64,000 nucleotides of DNA, taken from Ifrita kowaldi. Its lineage: Eukaryota > Chordata > Aves > Passeriformes > Cinclosomatidae. The position numbers and the translations under genes are program-made. The stretch is taken from NCBI GenBank assembly GCA_013398055.1, contig VZRS01009608.1, positions 366,064 to 430,063 of the forward strand. Direction: 5' to 3'. A model generated the notes under the pieces. That model did no database searches and was not told where the DNA came from. It was given only the letters and a program-made list of their open reading frames with translations. Numbering within the stretch: position 1 is the first letter of the stretch; every line of letters begins with the position of its first letter. Positions 61,664 through 64,000 of the stretch are shown piece by piece.

Positions 61664-64000
61664 CTGTGAAAATCAAAGGGAAAAAGAAAAATAATAAAAA
61701 AAGGAAGAAACGTGACGTGAGATAAAATAAGCGAAGGTCCTGCACCCGCAACGCAGAGAGTGATGAGAGCATCCTGGCCTGAAAAGGGCACAGTGGTTGT
61801 TTCTTGAGGAGAACATTCCTTATCTGCATTAAATGCATTTTGCTAACCCTACTAAATATTATTATAATTAGACAAACAAATCTGCTGCTCGTGGGATAAT
61901 TGTAGACTATTCTTTAAGCAGGAAGGTCAGTGAAACCTGCCTGCACTAATGATGCCTCAACCCAGACAAGGCAGAGGGACAAAGCTAGTTTATTCCAAAG
62001 GCTCCTGAGCACAACTGCCAGCACGGAGCTCTGGTGAGCTCAGCCTCCAGTCTGTGATCACTCTGACTTATCATTTGCACAACACAATAGAGGCAACCTA
62101 CACACAGGGCAGGATTTGGGTGCATGCTGTTAACCAACCCTAAAAGTACTGAGATGAAATAACGCAAAGTATTCTGAGATATTCAGAATACTTTGAGGTA
62201 CTCTGCATTGAGCAATTGCATGCCACAAATGCAAAATAATAATATTAAGATCCAGTCAAAATATCAAGTATTTGAATCTAAAAATGCGTCAGTTCAAAAC
62301 CTTAAATAACATAAAAGAAAAATTCTATGTCAAGAGAAATAGATTTAAGAACTTTAAAGGTTTTACATTTGAAGACAACAGTATTTCATCTCCATATCAC
62401 AATTAGCCTATAGCATTAAAAACACTATGCTCATATTGTTATAGAGAGACCCATATTTCCATTTGATATAAAAAAGAATAATTTATCTATTTATCAATTA
62501 GAACACTTCTGACTAAATGCTTTGCTCACACCAAAAAGCAATAATTCTAGAGGAGGAAATATACACTGCAATCTTTCTGAACCTATATAAAAAATGTCCA
62601 AAACGTGATTTTGTCTGACACAGCATTAGAGGCCATTAGAGCAGGGACTATCCCAACCTCAGATAAACTAATTTGCAACATAAAATTATCCCTTTAAATA
62701 GCAAGCAATGTAAAAATGCACATTTAAGTTAGAATTTTATTGTCTTTTGAACCACTCCATCATTCTCCCACCAAAGCATGTGCAAGTACCTGCCCAAGAC
62801 TATTGCAGAAATTTTATTTGTACTCATCAGCCCATGATTTCCTAATTTTAAAATAGGCCGGATGAATAAAAGACGTTCTTCTCCACTTTGTACTTAAGGG
62901 CATTTCCAGCCAATTTCAACTAATTCAGACATCAGTTCTCTGACCTGAACTAGTCTTAAACTCAAGAGCTTTTAAGAATTCACACAGAAGTCTTGGTTCT
63001 TGACAGGCTTGAAAGAGAAAACTGAATTTTCCTTTGTAAAAGGCACTCAGTGTGTCCTAAAAAATTAGAACTTTATATCAGCAATCAAACCTTAATTTTA
63101 ATCCCATCTTTGCTGCTGGTTTAGTGCATGGCCTTGAGCAAGTGGTTTCCATTGCTTCATTCAACCATCTTTATCATGAAACCAGTGTCATTTACTGACT
63201 GCACAGGGTTATGTCACTAAGATTTGTTTGCATACCTGCAATCATTGCAAGGTTAATGCTGCACTGAAACTGGCTGTGATAAATTTCTGTGGAGGTTAAA
63301 AACTCTTGTAAATGTATACTTTTACCCTCCAGTATTAAAATGGTCAAGTTCCTTTCTTATTTCTTTTACCTAATATTTTCACTACTAAAAAAAATTAAAA
63401 TCCAGATGAAGCAAAACCCAGGAATGACTGGATTACACCGGAGACATTCATTAAATGTTAAAGAAGTATTTTTACAACTTGTGTGGGAGGCAGCTGACCT
63501 TCAATTTTTTAATCAGCTGTTTCAGGAGGGACCTGAGCAAGGGGTAAGAACGAACAAAAGCAAATCCAGATTCTGCCTCTATAAGCATTTTCACTGTGCT
63601 GGTTTTGAAACACAGGAGCTGGTTAGTGCTGGTCCTTAAGTTATTCCTTCCTGTCAGATGCTAAGCATGGCACTGGAGTCAGCAGCTGTTAAAAAAGAAC
63701 AGCAGTGGCAACAGAGGAACCAAGGGCTAATGTCCAGGTGTGTTTGATCTAAAGGGTTTTGTACCACCTCCAGTCCTAAACCAGATGTTGCTGAGACCCC
63801 CACTGTTTCTCATTAACCTTGACAGCAGTTCCATGAGGACCCTAATTAATATTCAAAGCATCCACACCTAGTGCTAATTACAGCTCATATTTAATTAAGA
63901 GGGTTGAACTTTTCTATTATTTTTACCAGCAGCTCCAAACTTTTTAGATTTATCACAAATTGGCAAACTGCACTGGCAATTTCAGAACCTTCACAATGTT
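61664..64000 (-). other. RBFOX1: RBFOX1 intron, 5' part cut by window edge
   Basis: The last 2.3 kb of the intron before the 243-nt exon. It holds a perfect 13-bp inverted repeat (62165-62195). No upstream leader exon was recognised in it, and the open frame at 63289-63639 has no coding character. Confidence 0.85.
62165..62195. repeat. Perfect 13-bp inverted repeat (hairpin)
   Basis: caaagtattctga, a 5-base gatat loop, then tcagaatactttg: perfect arms with a short loop, about 500 bases before the 243-nt exon in transcript sense. No flanking target-site duplication was seen. Confidence 0.9.

Noticed and set aside
63289..63639. 116-codon plus-strand frame
   Set aside because: AT-rich with Lys/Phe runs, antisense to the gene, no coding character.

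Overview
The window is vertebrate, and almost certainly avian, nuclear DNA. It has long AT-rich introns, GT-AG splice sites, 5'-truncated CR1 retrotransposon copies of the kind that dominate bird genomes, and two runs of N marking assembly gaps. There is no sign of prokaryotic or organellar organisation. I cannot assign a species from the sequence alone.

The whole window lies inside one gene read on the minus strand: RBFOX1 (A2BP1), a neuronal and muscle splicing regulator. Six consecutive coding exons were found by reading the splice junctions. In transcript order they are 61421-61663 (243 nt), 28277-28420 (144 nt), 25661-25714 (54 nt), 20332-20424 (93 nt), 18400-18460 (61 nt) and 12618-12671 (54 nt). 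Their phases join without a break (0-0, 0-0, 0-0, 0-0, 0-1, 1-1). They encode the N-terminal Gln/Pro/Thr-rich region, the complete RNA-recognition motif (RRM) and the start of the C-terminal region. The 5' leader exons lie above 64000 and the C-terminal exons below position 1, outside the window. MAQPYASAQF in the first exon and KKTVNPYTNG in the 61-nt exon point to RBFOX1 rather than RBFOX2 or RBFOX3.

Everything else is intron. The largest intron, 28421-61420 (33 kb), holds three CR1 fragments, an older CR1/L3-like LINE relic and a 232-N gap. The short introns around the 93-nt and 61-nt exons hold several UGCAUG sites, the binding site of the protein this gene encodes. Two of these sites sit on the splice sites of the 93-nt exon. 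Intron 18461-20331 also has a candidate unannotated exon and a poly-T-flanked 49-N gap. The last intron (1-12617) has an unrecognised minus-strand coding-like fragment near 1210-1440 with a stop codon, an ATTAAA signal and an A tract, which looks like a retrocopied gene end.

Most long open frames in the window are chance or low-complexity frames in introns. No RNA gene, CRISPR array or second intact protein-coding gene could be supported. The most interesting signals concern splicing: the autoregulatory UGCAUG arrangement, a regenerated donor-like sequence at the 93/61-nt exon junction, a NAGNAG acceptor and the candidate poison exon.
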